This document shows, piece by piece, positions 33,748-43,093 of a stretch of 64,000 nt of DNA (position 1 is its first letter; each line of letters starts with the position of its first letter). The position numbers and the translations under genes are program-made. Source of the stretch: Mesorhizobium sp. YIM 152430 (GTDB lineage Bacteria > Pseudomonadota > Alphaproteobacteria > Rhizobiales > Rhizobiaceae); NCBI RefSeq assembly GCF_029210365.1, contig NZ_JARGES010000056.1:1-64000 (forward strand), given 5' to 3'. Under the pieces are notes generated by a model. That model ran no database searches. It was not told where the DNA came from and saw only the letters and a program-made list of their open reading frames with translations.

Positions 33748-34698
33748 ATGATCCTGTGCTGCGGCGACGCGCTGATCGACATGCTGCCCGTCGAACTTGC
33801 GGACGGGCGGCGCGCCTTCGTGCCCCATGCCGGCGGCGCGGTGTTCAACACCGCCGTCGCGCTCGGGCGGCTTGGCGTCGGAACGGGCTTCTTCAATGGC
33901 CTGTCGACCGATCTTTTCGGCGATATGCTGGCCGCTGAACTTGCCGCGTCCGGCGTCGATTTTTCGCTGTGTCCGCGCACCAGTCAGCCAACCACGCTCG
34001 CCTTCGTCACGCTCGAAGACGGCCACGCCCGCTATCATTTCTACGACGAGGCGACCGCGAGCCGGCTCCTGTCTCCTGCCGGTCTCCCAACCCTGGCAAA
34101 AGATGTGCGGGCGCTGTTTTTCGGCGGCATCAGCCTCGTCGCCGAGCCCTGCGGATCGGCCTTCGAGGCGTTGATGACGCGCGAGCGCGCAAGCCGGCTC
34201 GTGATGATCGACCCGAACATCCGGCCCGGTTTCGTCACCGACGAGGCCGCCTACCGCGCGCGATTGATGCGGATGATGGCAGGCGCCGACATCGTCAAGC
34301 TGTCGGACGAAGACCTCGACTGGATCTCGCCCGACGCCGACGCTTTCATTGGTGAACTGCTCGCCGCCGGCCCTTCGCTCGTGCTCGCCACCCATGGCGC
34401 GCGCGGCGCGACCGGTCACATCTCCGGCAGGACGATCTCGGTGCCGCCGCGACCGGCGGCCATCGTCGATACGGTCGGTGCGGGTGACGCCTTCAATGCC
34501 GGCTTCCTCGAAGCGCTGGACGGCCTTTGCCGTCTCGACAAGGATGCGCTCCGGGCCATGGGCGAAGGCGATCTTCGCCTTTGTCTCGATCGCGCGGCGG
34601 AAGTCGCCGCCGTCGCCGTCTCGCGTCCCGGCGCCAACCCGCCCTGGGCGGCCGACATCTCCGCGCCTGCATGGCGGCTGCTCGCAGCGCGGGCCTAA
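33748..34698 (+). CDS. PfkB-family carbohydrate kinase, probable fructokinase
   Basis: 316 residues. N-terminal sugar-binding region (GDALIDMLPVELADGRRAFV; GGAVFNTAVALGRLGVGTGF), PfkB signature 2 with catalytic Asp in DTVGAGDAFNAGFLEAL and the anion-hole glycines. Position at the end of frcBCA makes fructose (giving fructose 6-phosphate) the likely substrate; related kinases act on ribose or adenosine-like sugars, so substrate is inferred. Convergent with and overlapping by four bases the P-loop kinase gene. Confidence 0.9.
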   Translation: MILCCGDALIDMLPVELADGRRAFVPHAGGAVFNTAVALGRLGVGTGFFNGLSTDLFGDMLAAELAASGVDFSLCPRTSQPTTLAFVTLEDGHARYHFYDEATASRLLSPAGLPTLAKDVRALFFGGISLVAEPCGSAFEALMTRERASRLVMIDPNIRPGFVTDEAAYRARLMRMMAGADIVKLSDEDLDWISPDADAFIGELLAAGPSLVLATHGARGATGHISGRTISVPPRPAAIVDTVGAGDAFNAGFLEALDGLCRLDKDALRAMGEGDLRLCLDRAAEVAAVAVSRPGANPPWAADISAPAWRLLAARA

Positions 34699-35309
34699 AG
34701 CACGTGCGGCCGCCAGACGATATCGGCCGATGCGCCATGCGCCTTGACGAGATCGACATTGGGCATGTCGTTCGACGCCACCCAATGCGCCGCCCTGTCC
34801 GCGCTCCAGCCGAGATCGAGCCAGCGGCGCATCAGCCGCTTTTCGAGCTCGGCGCGTGGCACGTCGATCAGCACCGTCAGGTCGAAGAGCGGGCGCAGCG
34901 CGCTCCATGGCGCGGCGTCGAGCGTCAGGTAATTGCCCTCGACGATGACGAACCGCGCATCGGCCGAAATCCGCGCCGCGCCGGCCCGCGCCAGGTCGAG
35001 CGGTCGGTCGAATACGGGCACCACGACATCCCCGCCGGCACGCACGCGCATGACGACGCTTTCGAGCCCCGCGACGTCGAACGTGTCCGGCGCGCCCTTG
35101 CGCTGGTGCCGGCCGAGCGCGTCGAGGATCGCATTGTCGTAGTGGAACCCATCACCCTGAAGGATCGCCGCATCGCCGAGCGCATCCGCCAGAAGCTCCG
35201 ACAGCGTCGATTTGCCGGAGCCCGGCGGCCCGGCGAGAGCGACGACGAAGCGGACGTGCCCCTTGGCCCGCTCTTCGATCTTCCCGGCAATGTCGACAAC
35301 CGAATCCAT
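34695..35309 (-). CDS. P-loop nucleoside/pantothenate-kinase-like protein of the frc locus
   Basis: 204 residues from MDSVVDIAGKIEERAKG. Walker A AGPPGSGKSTLSE, ILQGDGFHYDN with the catalytic acidic residue, VVPVFDRPLDLARAG, and FVIVEGNYLTLD match the uridine-kinase/PanK/PRK fold group. Similar small kinases accompany fructose transport operons in rhizobia (there described as FrcK); the phosphate acceptor is not known. It is divergent from the isomerase gene with only 16 bases between, so promoters must overlap the coding regions. Confidence 0.82.
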   Translation of the reverse strand: MDSVVDIAGKIEERAKGHVRFVVALAGPPGSGKSTLSELLADALGDAAILQGDGFHYDNAILDALGRHQRKGAPDTFDVAGLESVVMRVRAGGDVVVPVFDRPLDLARAGAARISADARFVIVEGNYLTLDAAPWSALRPLFDLTVLIDVPRAELEKRLMRRWLDLGWSADRAAHWVASNDMPNVDLVKAHGASADIVWRPHVL

Positions 35310-35325
35310 ACTGCGAAGTGAACCG

Positions 35326-36018
35326 ATGAAACGTTCTGAAATCAACGACATCATGCGCCGGGCTGACGAGATGATGCGCCGCTTCGGCTTCGTCCTGCCG
35401 CCCTTCGCCCGCTGGACGCCTGAAGCGTTTCGCGCGCGAAGCGACGCGCAGGCGATCGTCGACGCGCGTCTCGGCTGGGACATCACCGACTATGGCGCGG
35501 GCCGGTTCGACGAGATGGGCCTGTTCCTCTTCACCTTGCGCAACGGCCGCCTCGCGGACCTGAAGCGCGGCGGCGGCATGTGCTATGCCGAAAAGCTCCT
35601 CATCTCGCGGCGCGACCAGTTGAGCCCGATGCACACGCATCGCCTGAAGGCCGAGGACATCATCAATCGCGGCGGCGCGACGCTTGTGGTCGAGCTCTTC
35701 GGCTCCGACCCGAATGGCGATTTCGATGCGACACGCGGCGTCACCGTCGCCTGCGACGGCATCGCGCGCACACTGCCTGCCGGCGGCAAGTTGCAGCTTG
35801 CGCCGGGCGAAAGCGTGACGCTGATGCCGGGCAACTGGCACGCCTTCTGGGGCGAAGGCGGCGACGTGCTGATCGGCGAGGTCTCGACCGTCAATGACGA
35901 CCTGACCGACAATGTCTTCCGCGAGAAGATCGGCCGCTTCGCCGAAATAGAAGAGGACGAGATGCCGCTGCACCTTCTCGTCAGCGACTATCCGGCATGG
36001 CTCGTCCGCAATTCGTGA
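35326..36018 (+). CDS. D-lyxose/D-mannose ketol-isomerase (cupin)
   Basis: 230 residues. Cupin-type metal site: MHTHRLKAEDIINRGG (two His, one Glu) and GNWHAFWGEGGDVLIGEVS (third His), together with the family opening RSEINDIMRRADEMMRRFGF. D-lyxose isomerases interconvert lyxose/xylulose and mannose/fructose with Mn2+. Next to an frc fructose/mannose importer and a fructokinase-like gene, mannose to fructose conversion would complete a short pathway. That assignment is from context. Confidence 0.87.
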   Translation: MKRSEINDIMRRADEMMRRFGFVLPPFARWTPEAFRARSDAQAIVDARLGWDITDYGAGRFDEMGLFLFTLRNGRLADLKRGGGMCYAEKLLISRRDQLSPMHTHRLKAEDIINRGGATLVVELFGSDPNGDFDATRGVTVACDGIARTLPAGGKLQLAPGESVTLMPGNWHAFWGEGGDVLIGEVSTVNDDLTDNVFREKIGRFAEIEEDEMPLHLLVSDYPAWLVRNS

Positions 36019-36021
36019 TCG

Positions 36022-37560
36022 GTGCGGGCGCCAGCCCGTCTGGTCAGGATTGATGTTCGGGCGTATAGCTCGCCGGATCATACCGTGTGGTTCGACAGCA
36101 TCTTGAACACGCTCCATATTCGCGCCGTCACCTTCGTCGCAGCGATCTTCTCGGCCTATCTCGCGCTTTTCATGGCCCTTCCGGCGGTGGTCGACCTTTA
36201 TGTCGGCAACCCGGACTGGCAGGTCTTCACCTTGTCGGGGCTGCTGGTCGGCGGCCTGTCGGCGGGAGTCGCGCTTGCGACCTTCGGCTCCTCGCCCCAG
36301 CTTTCGGCCCGCTTCGGGTTCCTGCTCGTCAATGTCCTGTGGGTCACGACCGCCATTGCCGGCGCCGTGCCGCTTTATGCCGCCTCGATCGGCCTCAGCG
36401 TCACCGATGCGATCTTCGAAAGCGTCTCGGCGCTGACGACGACAGGATCGACCGTGATCGCCGGCCTCGATTCGCTGCCGCCGGGCCTGCTCTTGTGGCG
36501 TTCGCTCCTGCAATGGATCGGCGGCGTCGGGGTCATCGCGCTCGGCCTCTTCGTCCTGCCTTTTCTCAATATCGGCGGCGTTTCCTATCTGAAGATCGAA
36601 TCCTCGGACATCGGCGACCGGCCCTTCGCCCGACTTTCGACCTACACCATCGCGCTTTTAGGCATCTATGCCGCTCTGACGCTGATCTGCGCGCTCGCCT
36701 ATGCGGCTGCTGGCATGACCGCGTTCGACGCAATCAATCACGCCATGACGACGCTTTCGACCGGCGGGTTCTCCACCCATGACGCCTCGCTCGGCTTCTA
36801 TGCCGACCGGCCGGCGATCCTGTGGATCGGAACGGTCTTCATGTTCGTCGGCGCCCTGCCCTTCTCGATCCTCATCCTGCTCGCCGTGCGCGGCCGGATC
36901 GATCCACTCGGCGACCCGCAGATCCGCGTCTTCGCGACCTATTGCGCGGGCTTCATCCTCGCCGTCGCGATCTATCTGCGCGTGACGACCGAGATCGGCT
37001 TCGGCACGGCGCTGACCCATTCGGCCTTCAATTTCGTTTCCATCATCACCACGACGGGCTATGCCAGCGGCGACTATTCGGCCTGGGGGCCGTTCGCCGT
37101 CGGCTGCGCTTTCGTCGCCACCTTCCTGGGCGGTTGTTCCGGCTCCACCTCGGGCGGCATCAAGGCCTACCGGTTCTACATCCTCTACCAGCTTCTCGCG
37201 CGCGGCCTGAACAAGCTGATCTATCCGAATTCGGTGCAATCCATCCGCTATGGCAAGCGCGTCATCGACGGCGACATGCAGCGCGCGACCACGCTCTTCG
37301 TCGCCGTTTTCCTCATTCTGCTGTGCGTCGGCACGCTACTCCTGACGCTGACCGGCCTCGACCTCGTCAGCGCCGTGACGGGCACCTTGACCGCGCTGAC
37401 CAATGTCGGCCCCGGCCTCGGCGACATCATCGGGCCGGCCGGCAATTTCGTGCCTCTCTCCGATGCCGCAAAATGGGTGCTGATCGCGGCCATGCTGCTT
37501 GGGCGTCTCGAAATCCTGGCGGTCCTCGTCCTGATGTCGCCTGCATTCTGGCGACATTGA
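36022..37560 (+). CDS. trkH: TrkH-family potassium uptake protein
   Basis: 512 residues if the GTG at 36022 is used; GTG at 36085 (VWFDSILNTLHIRAV) is an alternative and the first 21 residues are not membrane-like. The four selectivity-filter loops of the Trk/Ktr/HKT superfamily are visible: ALTTTGSTVIAGL, MTTLSTGGFSTHD, ITTTGYASGDYS and LTNVGPGLGDI, each before a second helix of an M1-P-M2 unit. It forms the K+ translocating subunit at the inner membrane; a TrkA regulator is not in the window. Confidence 0.92.
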   Translation: MRAPARLVRIDVRAYSSPDHTVWFDSILNTLHIRAVTFVAAIFSAYLALFMALPAVVDLYVGNPDWQVFTLSGLLVGGLSAGVALATFGSSPQLSARFGFLLVNVLWVTTAIAGAVPLYAASIGLSVTDAIFESVSALTTTGSTVIAGLDSLPPGLLLWRSLLQWIGGVGVIALGLFVLPFLNIGGVSYLKIESSDIGDRPFARLSTYTIALLGIYAALTLICALAYAAAGMTAFDAINHAMTTLSTGGFSTHDASLGFYADRPAILWIGTVFMFVGALPFSILILLAVRGRIDPLGDPQIRVFATYCAGFILAVAIYLRVTTEIGFGTALTHSAFNFVSIITTTGYASGDYSAWGPFAVGCAFVATFLGGCSGSTSGGIKAYRFYILYQLLARGLNKLIYPNSVQSIRYGKRVIDGDMQRATTLFVAVFLILLCVGTLLLTLTGLDLVSAVTGTLTALTNVGPGLGDIIGPAGNFVPLSDAAKWVLIAAMLLGRLEILAVLVLMSPAFWRH

Positions 37561-37562
37561 TC

Positions 37563-37587
37563 GGAACATTTCACATTAGAGACTGTT
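37563..37587 (+). promoter_or_regulatory. EcfG (general stress sigma) type promoter of dps
   Basis: GGAAC (37563-37567), 16-base spacer, then TGTT (37584-37587), closely matching the alphaproteobacterial EcfG/RpoE2 pattern GGAAC-N16/17-cGTT. It lies 52 bases before the dps ATG, partly after the trkH stop. dps is a known class of target for this stress sigma in rhizobia. Confidence 0.6.
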
Positions 37588-37638
37588 CATGGAGCGAACG
37601 ACCGGAAGGTCATCCCCAGCCTCGACAGGAGCATTCTC

Positions 37639-38148
37639 ATGGCGAAAAGCGCCAAGGTTCTCGACACCAAGCCCAAGGACGTTGAAATCAATACCGGCAT
37701 CGCCGCAAAAGATCGCAAGGCCGTCGCCGAAAGCCTCTCCGCGATCCTGGCGGATACCTATGCGCTTCTGGTCAAGACGCACATCTACCACTGGAACGTG
37801 GTCGGCCCGCTTTTCCATTCGATCCATGTGATGACCGAGGAACAGTATAACGATCTGTTCAAGGCGACGGACGAACTGGCCGAACGCATCCGCGCCCTTG
37901 GCTATCGCGCGCCGGTCGCCGGCAACAAGGGCGCCGACATCGTGATCGAGCTCGGCGCCGATTCGAAGTCCGCGCACGACATGGTCGCCGATCTCGTCAA
38001 CGGCCATGAGTCGGCCATCCGCAAGATGCGTGACGCGGCCGAACAGGCCGAGGAAGCCGAGGATTTCGTCTCGCACGACATGCTCGTCGGCCGCATGACC
38101 TATCACGAAAAGGTCGTGTGGATGCTGCGCGCGGTCGTCACCGAATAG
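37639..38148 (+). CDS. dps: Dps ferritin-like DNA-protection protein
   Basis: 169 residues with AGGAG upstream. The inter-subunit ferroxidase signature is clear: KTHIYHWNVVGPLFHSIHVM followed by EEQYNDLFKATDELAERIRA (His, His, Asp/Glu ligands). A Lys-containing N-terminal tail (MAKSAKVLDTKPKD) can serve DNA binding. Dodecameric Dps stores iron, uses hydrogen peroxide as oxidant and shields DNA in starvation and oxidative stress. Confidence 0.95.
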   Translation: MAKSAKVLDTKPKDVEINTGIAAKDRKAVAESLSAILADTYALLVKTHIYHWNVVGPLFHSIHVMTEEQYNDLFKATDELAERIRALGYRAPVAGNKGADIVIELGADSKSAHDMVADLVNGHESAIRKMRDAAEQAEEAEDFVSHDMLVGRMTYHEKVVWMLRAVVTE

Positions 38149-38187
38149 CAGCAATCAAGCCGGCGGGCAGCGATCGTCCAACGGCCT

Positions 38188-39579
38188 TCAGCCAATGATG
38201 TTCTGGACGATGAAGGCGCGCTTGCCATGCGTGCCGGACGCGATCGACGCGACCTCTTGGATGTCGAAGTGCAGGCGGCTGTCGGTTCGCGCTTCGAGTG
38301 CGCTTGCAAGCCGCTCGGCGTCAGTTTCCCCGCCTCCGGTCGCCGGCACATAGCGAAGAGCTGCGATGCCGGGCGTGTCCTGCACGAACTGCCATTCGGC
38401 GAGCCCGCGCAGGAGCGTCACGTCCTCCGGCACGAGGTCGGTGGCGACGATCCGGCCTCCATCGCGGCCAACCAGGAAATCCGGCTTGCGGCGCGGGGCG
38501 ATGTCGCGAACCGTCAGCCGCCAGCCATTTTCGCGCGTCGCCGCCTCGACGAGTCGCGCCCGGTCGCCGGTGTCGTAGCGAATGAAAGGCATTCCGGTGG
38601 AAATAAAGCCGGTGCCCAGAAGCCGCCCTTCGGTGCCCGGCGTCGCGACGGGCGCGCTGTCATCGTCGACCAGTTCCGCCAGCCCGTAAAGCGGCTCGAA
38701 CGTGTAGACGCCCGCCTCGCCCGGTCGTTCGACGGCAAAGGCGACTTTCTCGCTCATGCCGTAGAAAGGCACGATGTCTGCCTGCGGGAAGACCCTGGCG
38801 AAAAGCGCGCGCTGGTGGGCGAAAAGGGGCTCTGAGATCGGAAAGATGCCCCGGACCCGATGCGCCAGCCGGCGCCCGGCATTGTCGAGATGGCGCGCGA
38901 ACAGCTCGATCGCGGATGGATAGCCGTGAATGTAGGCAATGCGTCGCCGCTCGATCTCGTCCGCCATCGCGGCCGCTTCCACGGGTCCAAGCGGAAAGAC
39001 GGCAAGTCGCAGTTCGTTCAGCGCCGGGTCCCATTGATGAGGCGCATTGGCGTTGTCGAGGCGAAAGCCGCGCAGGACGGCGCGCGCGTCACCCGGCCGG
39101 TAGCCCGCGCGGGCCCAGGCCGTGGTGACGAAAGCGAATTCGCGCACGCTGCGGTCGGCATCGACCAGGAATTCGAACGGCGCCTCGGCGTTGGAGCCGC
39201 TGGTGGTCGTATGGACAAGCGCAGGCGATGCGTCGACGCGCGCGGCGTCCCCCGCCTCGCGCATCATCTGCTTGGTCGTGATCGGCACGTTCGCCAGCGC
39301 CTCGAGTTCGAAGGTCGCGAAGGCCGCGGCGCCGAGAACCTTGCGCCAGAACGCGCTGCCCGCCGACGCCTTGCTGAGAAGCCCCTGCAACTGCGTCTGC
39401 GCCCGCTCGACCGCGAAGGCAGGATCGGTCTGCGATTGGCGGATGTCCCGCCGCCAGCGCTCGAAAGCCGGCCCGTATTTCAGGCTGCGCGGAACGAGCG
39501 CGACGAGTGGCGCCAGCCTACGCCTTATCGGTGCCGGCGTGCGGGTATAGGCGCTGCGTGCGATGTCGACGATCCGCAT
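38188..39579 (-). CDS. Phenylacetate-CoA ligase (PaaK/CapK)-like adenylate-forming protein
   Basis: 463 residues. PaaK-type ANL features: VHTTTSGSNAEAPFEFLVDA (P-loop with the ligand-specific GS turn), IHGYPSAIELFARHLDNAG, VPFYGMSEKVAFAVERP and FIRYDTGDRARLVEA, with a C-terminal lid DFLVGRDGGRIVATDLV. Similar proteins are found in polysaccharide clusters (CapK) and as stand-alone acyl activators; the acid activated is unknown. Neighbours (Dps, copper chaperone) give no pathway hint. Confidence 0.8.
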   Translation of the reverse strand: MRIVDIARSAYTRTPAPIRRRLAPLVALVPRSLKYGPAFERWRRDIRQSQTDPAFAVERAQTQLQGLLSKASAGSAFWRKVLGAAAFATFELEALANVPITTKQMMREAGDAARVDASPALVHTTTSGSNAEAPFEFLVDADRSVREFAFVTTAWARAGYRPGDARAVLRGFRLDNANAPHQWDPALNELRLAVFPLGPVEAAAMADEIERRRIAYIHGYPSAIELFARHLDNAGRRLAHRVRGIFPISEPLFAHQRALFARVFPQADIVPFYGMSEKVAFAVERPGEAGVYTFEPLYGLAELVDDDSAPVATPGTEGRLLGTGFISTGMPFIRYDTGDRARLVEAATRENGWRLTVRDIAPRRKPDFLVGRDGGRIVATDLVPEDVTLLRGLAEWQFVQDTPGIAALRYVPATGGGETDAERLASALEARTDSRLHFDIQEVASIASGTHGKRAFIVQNIIG

Positions 39580-39720
39580 GGTCCTGGGCTTTCAGTGCGA
39601 CGCATTGTTCCTCACCTGAAACGCATCACTGTGCCTGTTCGCCTCACCGCACAATCGCAACCTTAAGCAATGGTTAACATTCCGCCGAGGCGGCCCGTCG
39701 GCGCCGCGAGGTTTTTGCCA

Positions 39721-40203
39721 TCAGTGGTTGTGACCAGACTGCCCGCCCGTTCCGCCCATTCCCTCGACGGCGAACTCGACCTCGACCTCGCCGGCCTTTT
39801 CGAAGACCAGCGTGCCGGCGAAATTCTCGCCCTCCACGAACTGCCTTTCGGGGCCCATGAACATGATGTGGAAGGAGCCGGGTTCGAGCTTCACTTCGCC
39901 GCCTGCCGGGATTTCGATGCCGTCTGCAAGCGGCCGCATGGTCATCACGCCGTTGCCGTCGACCGCCATCTCATGGATTTCGGCCGAGGCCGCGAAATCG
40001 CTGCGCACCTCGATCAGCCGGTCGGCTTCCGACCCGTTATTGGTGATGGAGGCATAGCCGGCCGCAACCCGCGCGCCCTCAGGCGTCGCCCGCGACCACG
40101 GATGGTCTATCGTCAGATCCCCGGCGGCGAAGTCGTGGGCCGAGGCCGGCACGGCGAATGCTGCAAGGGCGCCGGCAAGGGCGATGGATGGGATGAACTT
40201 CAT
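39721..40203 (-). CDS. Periplasmic copper chaperone PCu(A)C
   Basis: 160 residues, signal peptide of about 22 residues (ALAGALAAFAVPASA) and AGGAGA upstream. The Cu(I) motif H-M-x10-M-x21-H-x-M can be traced as HEMAVDGNGVMTMRPL and HIMFMGPE. A His-rich C-terminus (GGQSGHNH) may add a second metal site. PCu(A)C delivers copper to the CuA/CuB centre of cytochrome oxidase in the periplasm, often with ScoI, which is not present here. Confidence 0.92.
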   Translation of the reverse strand: MKFIPSIALAGALAAFAVPASAHDFAAGDLTIDHPWSRATPEGARVAAGYASITNNGSEADRLIEVRSDFAASAEIHEMAVDGNGVMTMRPLADGIEIPAGGEVKLEPGSFHIMFMGPERQFVEGENFAGTLVFEKAGEVEVEFAVEGMGGTGGQSGHNH

Positions 40204-40504
40204 GCCTCTGTCTCCTGATCTCCTGACGCTGGTTCTACCACCGGAGGAAGCGAATTTCCTGTGCGGCAAAACGCGCCGGCGAAAACCCGAAATCCTTTTC
40301 CCGCCATCCCACCAATCTTGGAATGCAAATTCTCTACACTGCGTCCCGAATTTGCGCATTGTCGCGGCCGGAACGAAGGCGTAGTCACGCCGCCATGAAG
40401 AACATGACAGAGACGACCGCAGCTTTTGGGAGGGAGCCTGCGGTTCGGAAAGGCCCGGCAAGGACAATGACGATGAACGCCCCGCGACCGGCAGGCTGGC
40501 CGGC
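40204..40504. promoter_or_regulatory. Divergent region upstream of metNIQ with inverted repeats
   Basis: 301 bases between the copper-chaperone and metN genes. An exact 8-bp inverted repeat GCAAATTC / GAATTTGC (40325-40332, 40348-40355) surrounds a TACACT -10-like hexamer, a good operator candidate. A second stem ACCGCAG / CTGCGGT flanks a GGGAGGGAG-containing loop at about 40420-40450. A 37-codon frame from ATG at 40395 ends at 40508 overlapping the metN start, but has no ribosome site. The pattern of a SAM-II riboswitch was looked for and not seen. Confidence 0.45.
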
Positions 40505-41599
40505 ATGAACATGGCGCCCCGCAATTTTGCTGCCGCCGAGGCCGCGTCGACGGATGCGATCGTCCGCTTCGAAGCCGTCTCCAAGAGCTTTCCCGCCGGG
40601 CGCGCCTCGGGCGAGGTCGTCGCGCTCGACGGCATCGACCTTGCCGCCCCGCGCGGCTCGATCACCGCCATCATCGGCCGTTCCGGCGCCGGCAAGTCGA
40701 CGCTGATCCGCCTTGTCAACGGGCTGGAGAAGCCGTCCGCAGGCAAGGTGCTGGTCGACGGAACGGACATCGCACCGCTCGGCGAAAAGGCACTGCGCGA
40801 CACGCGCCGGCAGATCGGCATGATCTTCCAGCATTTCAATCTCCTCTCCTCGCGCACCGTCTTCGACAATGTGGCGCTGCCGCTGGAGATTTCCGGCGTT
40901 TCCGCCAAGGAGATCGAGGCGCGCGTGACGCCGCTGCTCGACCTCGTGGGGCTCGCCGACAAGCGCAACCGCTACCCGTCCGAACTCTCCGGCGGCCAGA
41001 AGCAGCGGGTCGGCATCGCCCGCGCGCTCGCCATGCAGCCGAAACTTCTCCTGTCGGACGAGGCAACCTCGGCGCTCGATCCCGAAACGACGCTTTCAGT
41101 GCTGGCGCTCCTGCGCCGCATCAACCAGAAACTCGGCCTGACGATCATCCTCATCACCCACGAGATGGAAGTGGTGAAGTCGATCGCCGACCATGTCGCG
41201 GTGATCGAACAGGGCCGGATCGTCGAGAGCGGCACGACCTTCGACGTCTTTACCCGCCCTGAGCACGAGACCACGAAGGCGCTGCTCGCCGGCATTCCCG
41301 GCATGACGCTGCCGGAATTCGTCACCGCGCGGATCAGGCCGGAGCCGTCACCGGGCAGCGAGGCGGTGGTGCGCATCGTCTTTACCGGAACCCATGCCAC
41401 CGACCCGGTGCTTTCGCGCCTGTCGAAGCAAATGGACCTCGAAGTGAACATCCTCGGCGGCGCGGTCGACGAGATCGCCGGCCGTCCCTTCGGCACGCTG
41501 ATCGTCTCGTTCAAGGGCGACGACGCCAAGATCGCCGAGACCCGCGCCTTCCTCGCCGGGCTCGGACTCACCACGGAGGTGCTCGGCCATGTCGCCTGA
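40505..41599 (+). CDS. metN: Methionine ABC transporter ATP-binding protein
   Basis: 364 residues. Walker [15 protein letters not shown]-loop [14 protein letters not shown] (the FN-LLSSRTV run is typical of MetN), signature [14 protein letters not shown], Walker [16 protein letters not shown]. Residues about 280-360 form the C-terminal NIL/C2 domain ([20 protein letters not shown]), which binds methionine and inhibits transport. An N-terminal extension of about 20 residues is present. Overlaps metI by 11 bases. Confidence 0.95.
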   Translation: MNMAPRNFAAAEAASTDAIVRFEAVSKSFPAGRASGEVVALDGIDLAAPRGSITAIIGRSGAGKSTLIRLVNGLEKPSAGKVLVDGTDIAPLGEKALRDTRRQIGMIFQHFNLLSSRTVFDNVALPLEISGVSAKEIEARVTPLLDLVGLADKRNRYPSELSGGQKQRVGIARALAMQPKLLLSDEATSALDPETTLSVLALLRRINQKLGLTIILITHEMEVVKSIADHVAVIEQGRIVESGTTFDVFTRPEHETTKALLAGIPGMTLPEFVTARIRPEPSPGSEAVVRIVFTGTHATDPVLSRLSKQMDLEVNILGGAVDEIAGRPFGTLIVSFKGDDAKIAETRAFLAGLGLTTEVLGHVA

Positions 41600-42254
41600 T
41601 ATCGTATGGCTCATCGTCCGCGCCACCGGACAGACGCTGCACATGGTCTCGGTCGCCGCCCTCATCGGGTCCCTGATCGGCATCCCGCTCGGCGTGTTCC
41701 TCGCCACCTCGGGACGCGGCGAACTCTTCCACGCGCCGGTGACGAACCGCGTCCTCGGCGCGATCGTCAACGCCACGCGCTCGACGCCCTTCATCATCCT
41801 CGTCGTCGCGATCATCCCCTTCACCCGCCTCGTCGCCGGCACGTCGATCGGCACCACGGCGGCCATCGTCCCGCTGACGATCGCGACGATCCCCTTCGTC
41901 GCAAGGCTGGTGGAATCGGCGATCCGCGAGGTCGATCCGGGTCTGATCGAGACCGCGCGCGCGATGGGAGCCTCGCCGTTCCAGATCGTCTGGAAGGTGC
42001 TTCTCGCCGAAGCCCGTCCCGGCATCACGCTGGCACTGACGCTGACAATCGTCAGCCTGATCGGCTATTCGGCGATGGTCGGCGCGGTCGGCGGCGGCGG
42101 ACTGGGCGACCTTGGCATCCGCTACGGCTACCAGCGCTTCATGCCCGATGTGATGCTCGCGGTCGTCGTCGTGCTGATCGTCATGGTGCAGATCGTGCAG
42201 TCGGCCGGCGACCGTCTAGCCCGCCATTTCGACAAGCGCGCCCGCCCCAGATAG
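41589..42254 (+). CDS. metI: Methionine ABC transporter permease
   Basis: 221 residues, five helices, with the MetI sequence pattern: [38 protein letters not shown] and the EAA coupling loop [20 protein letters not shown], ending with [24 protein letters not shown] (in parts). Partners with MetN and MetQ for import of D- and L-methionine. Confidence 0.95.
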   Translation: MSPDIVWLIVRATGQTLHMVSVAALIGSLIGIPLGVFLATSGRGELFHAPVTNRVLGAIVNATRSTPFIILVVAIIPFTRLVAGTSIGTTAAIVPLTIATIPFVARLVESAIREVDPGLIETARAMGASPFQIVWKVLLAEARPGITLALTLTIVSLIGYSAMVGAVGGGGLGDLGIRYGYQRFMPDVMLAVVVVLIVMVQIVQSAGDRLARHFDKRARPR

Positions 42255-42305
42255 CTGGCAACGCGTTGAATCTTTCCATCTGATCGCAAACGGAGACTTC
42301 TGAAA

Positions 42306-43085
42306 ATGTTGAAGAAACTGATCCTCGGCACCGCGCTCGCCACTGCGTTCGCCGGCTCCGCCTTCGCGCAGGAGATCAAGATCGGCGTGACGCCCGGACC
42401 GCACGCGCAGATCATGGAAAAGGTGAAGGAAATCGCCGCCGCCGACGGGCTCGAGATCGAGATCCTCGAATTCTCCGACTATGTCGTGCCGAACCAGGCG
42501 CTGAACGACGGCGAGTTGCAGGCCAACTCGTTCCAGCACAAGCCCTATCTCGACAACCAGGTCCGCGATCGCGGCTTCGAGATCATCGACGTCGCCTACA
42601 CGGTCAATTTCCCGATGGGCATCTATTCGCAAAAGCACGAGAGCTTCGAGGCGCTGCCGGACGGCGCGACGATCGGCATCCCGAACGACCCGACCAATGG
42701 CGGCCGCGCGCTGCTGGTGGTCGCGGACTCGGGCGCGATCACGCTCGACCCGGAAAAGGGCCTCAACGTCACCATTGCGGACATCACCGAGAACCCGAAG
42801 AACTTCAACTTCGTCGAACTCGACGCCGCGCAGCTTCCGCGCTCGCTCGCCGATACGGACGCATCCGCGATCAACACCAACTACGCGCTCGAAGCCGGCC
42901 TCGACCCGGCCAACGACCCGATCCTGAAGGAAGGCGCCAAGGCGCCCTACGTCAATCTGATCGCCGTCAATGCGGCCGACGAGAATGCCGAATGGGTCGC
43001 CAAGCTGGTCGCGGCCTACCACAATGACGAGGTGAAAGCCTTCGTCGACGAGACCTTCAAGGGCTCGGTGCTGACCGCCTGGTAA
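42306..43085 (+). CDS. metQ: Methionine-binding (NlpA/MetQ) protein
   Basis: 259 residues with a 21-residue Sec signal ending SAFAQ (no lipobox Cys, so a soluble periplasmic form rather than a lipoprotein). MetQ features: IKIGVTPGPHAQIMEKVKEI, VVPNQALNDGELQANSFQHK, GATIGIPNDPTNGGRALLVV and NTNYALEAGLDPANDPILKE. Last gene of metNIQ; a terminator follows within 10 bases. Confidence 0.95.
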   Translation: MLKKLILGTALATAFAGSAFAQEIKIGVTPGPHAQIMEKVKEIAAADGLEIEILEFSDYVVPNQALNDGELQANSFQHKPYLDNQVRDRGFEIIDVAYTVNFPMGIYSQKHESFEALPDGATIGIPNDPTNGGRALLVVADSGAITLDPEKGLNVTIADITENPKNFNFVELDAAQLPRSLADTDASAINTNYALEAGLDPANDPILKEGAKAPYVNLIAVNAADENAEWVAKLVAAYHNDEVKAFVDETFKGSVLTAW

Positions 43086-43093
43086 GTCTCTGA

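Noticed and set aside
40204-40504. SAM-II or other SAM riboswitch upstream of metNIQ
   Set aside because: The expected pseudoknot elements of SAM-II leaders could not be traced; only simple inverted repeats are present.
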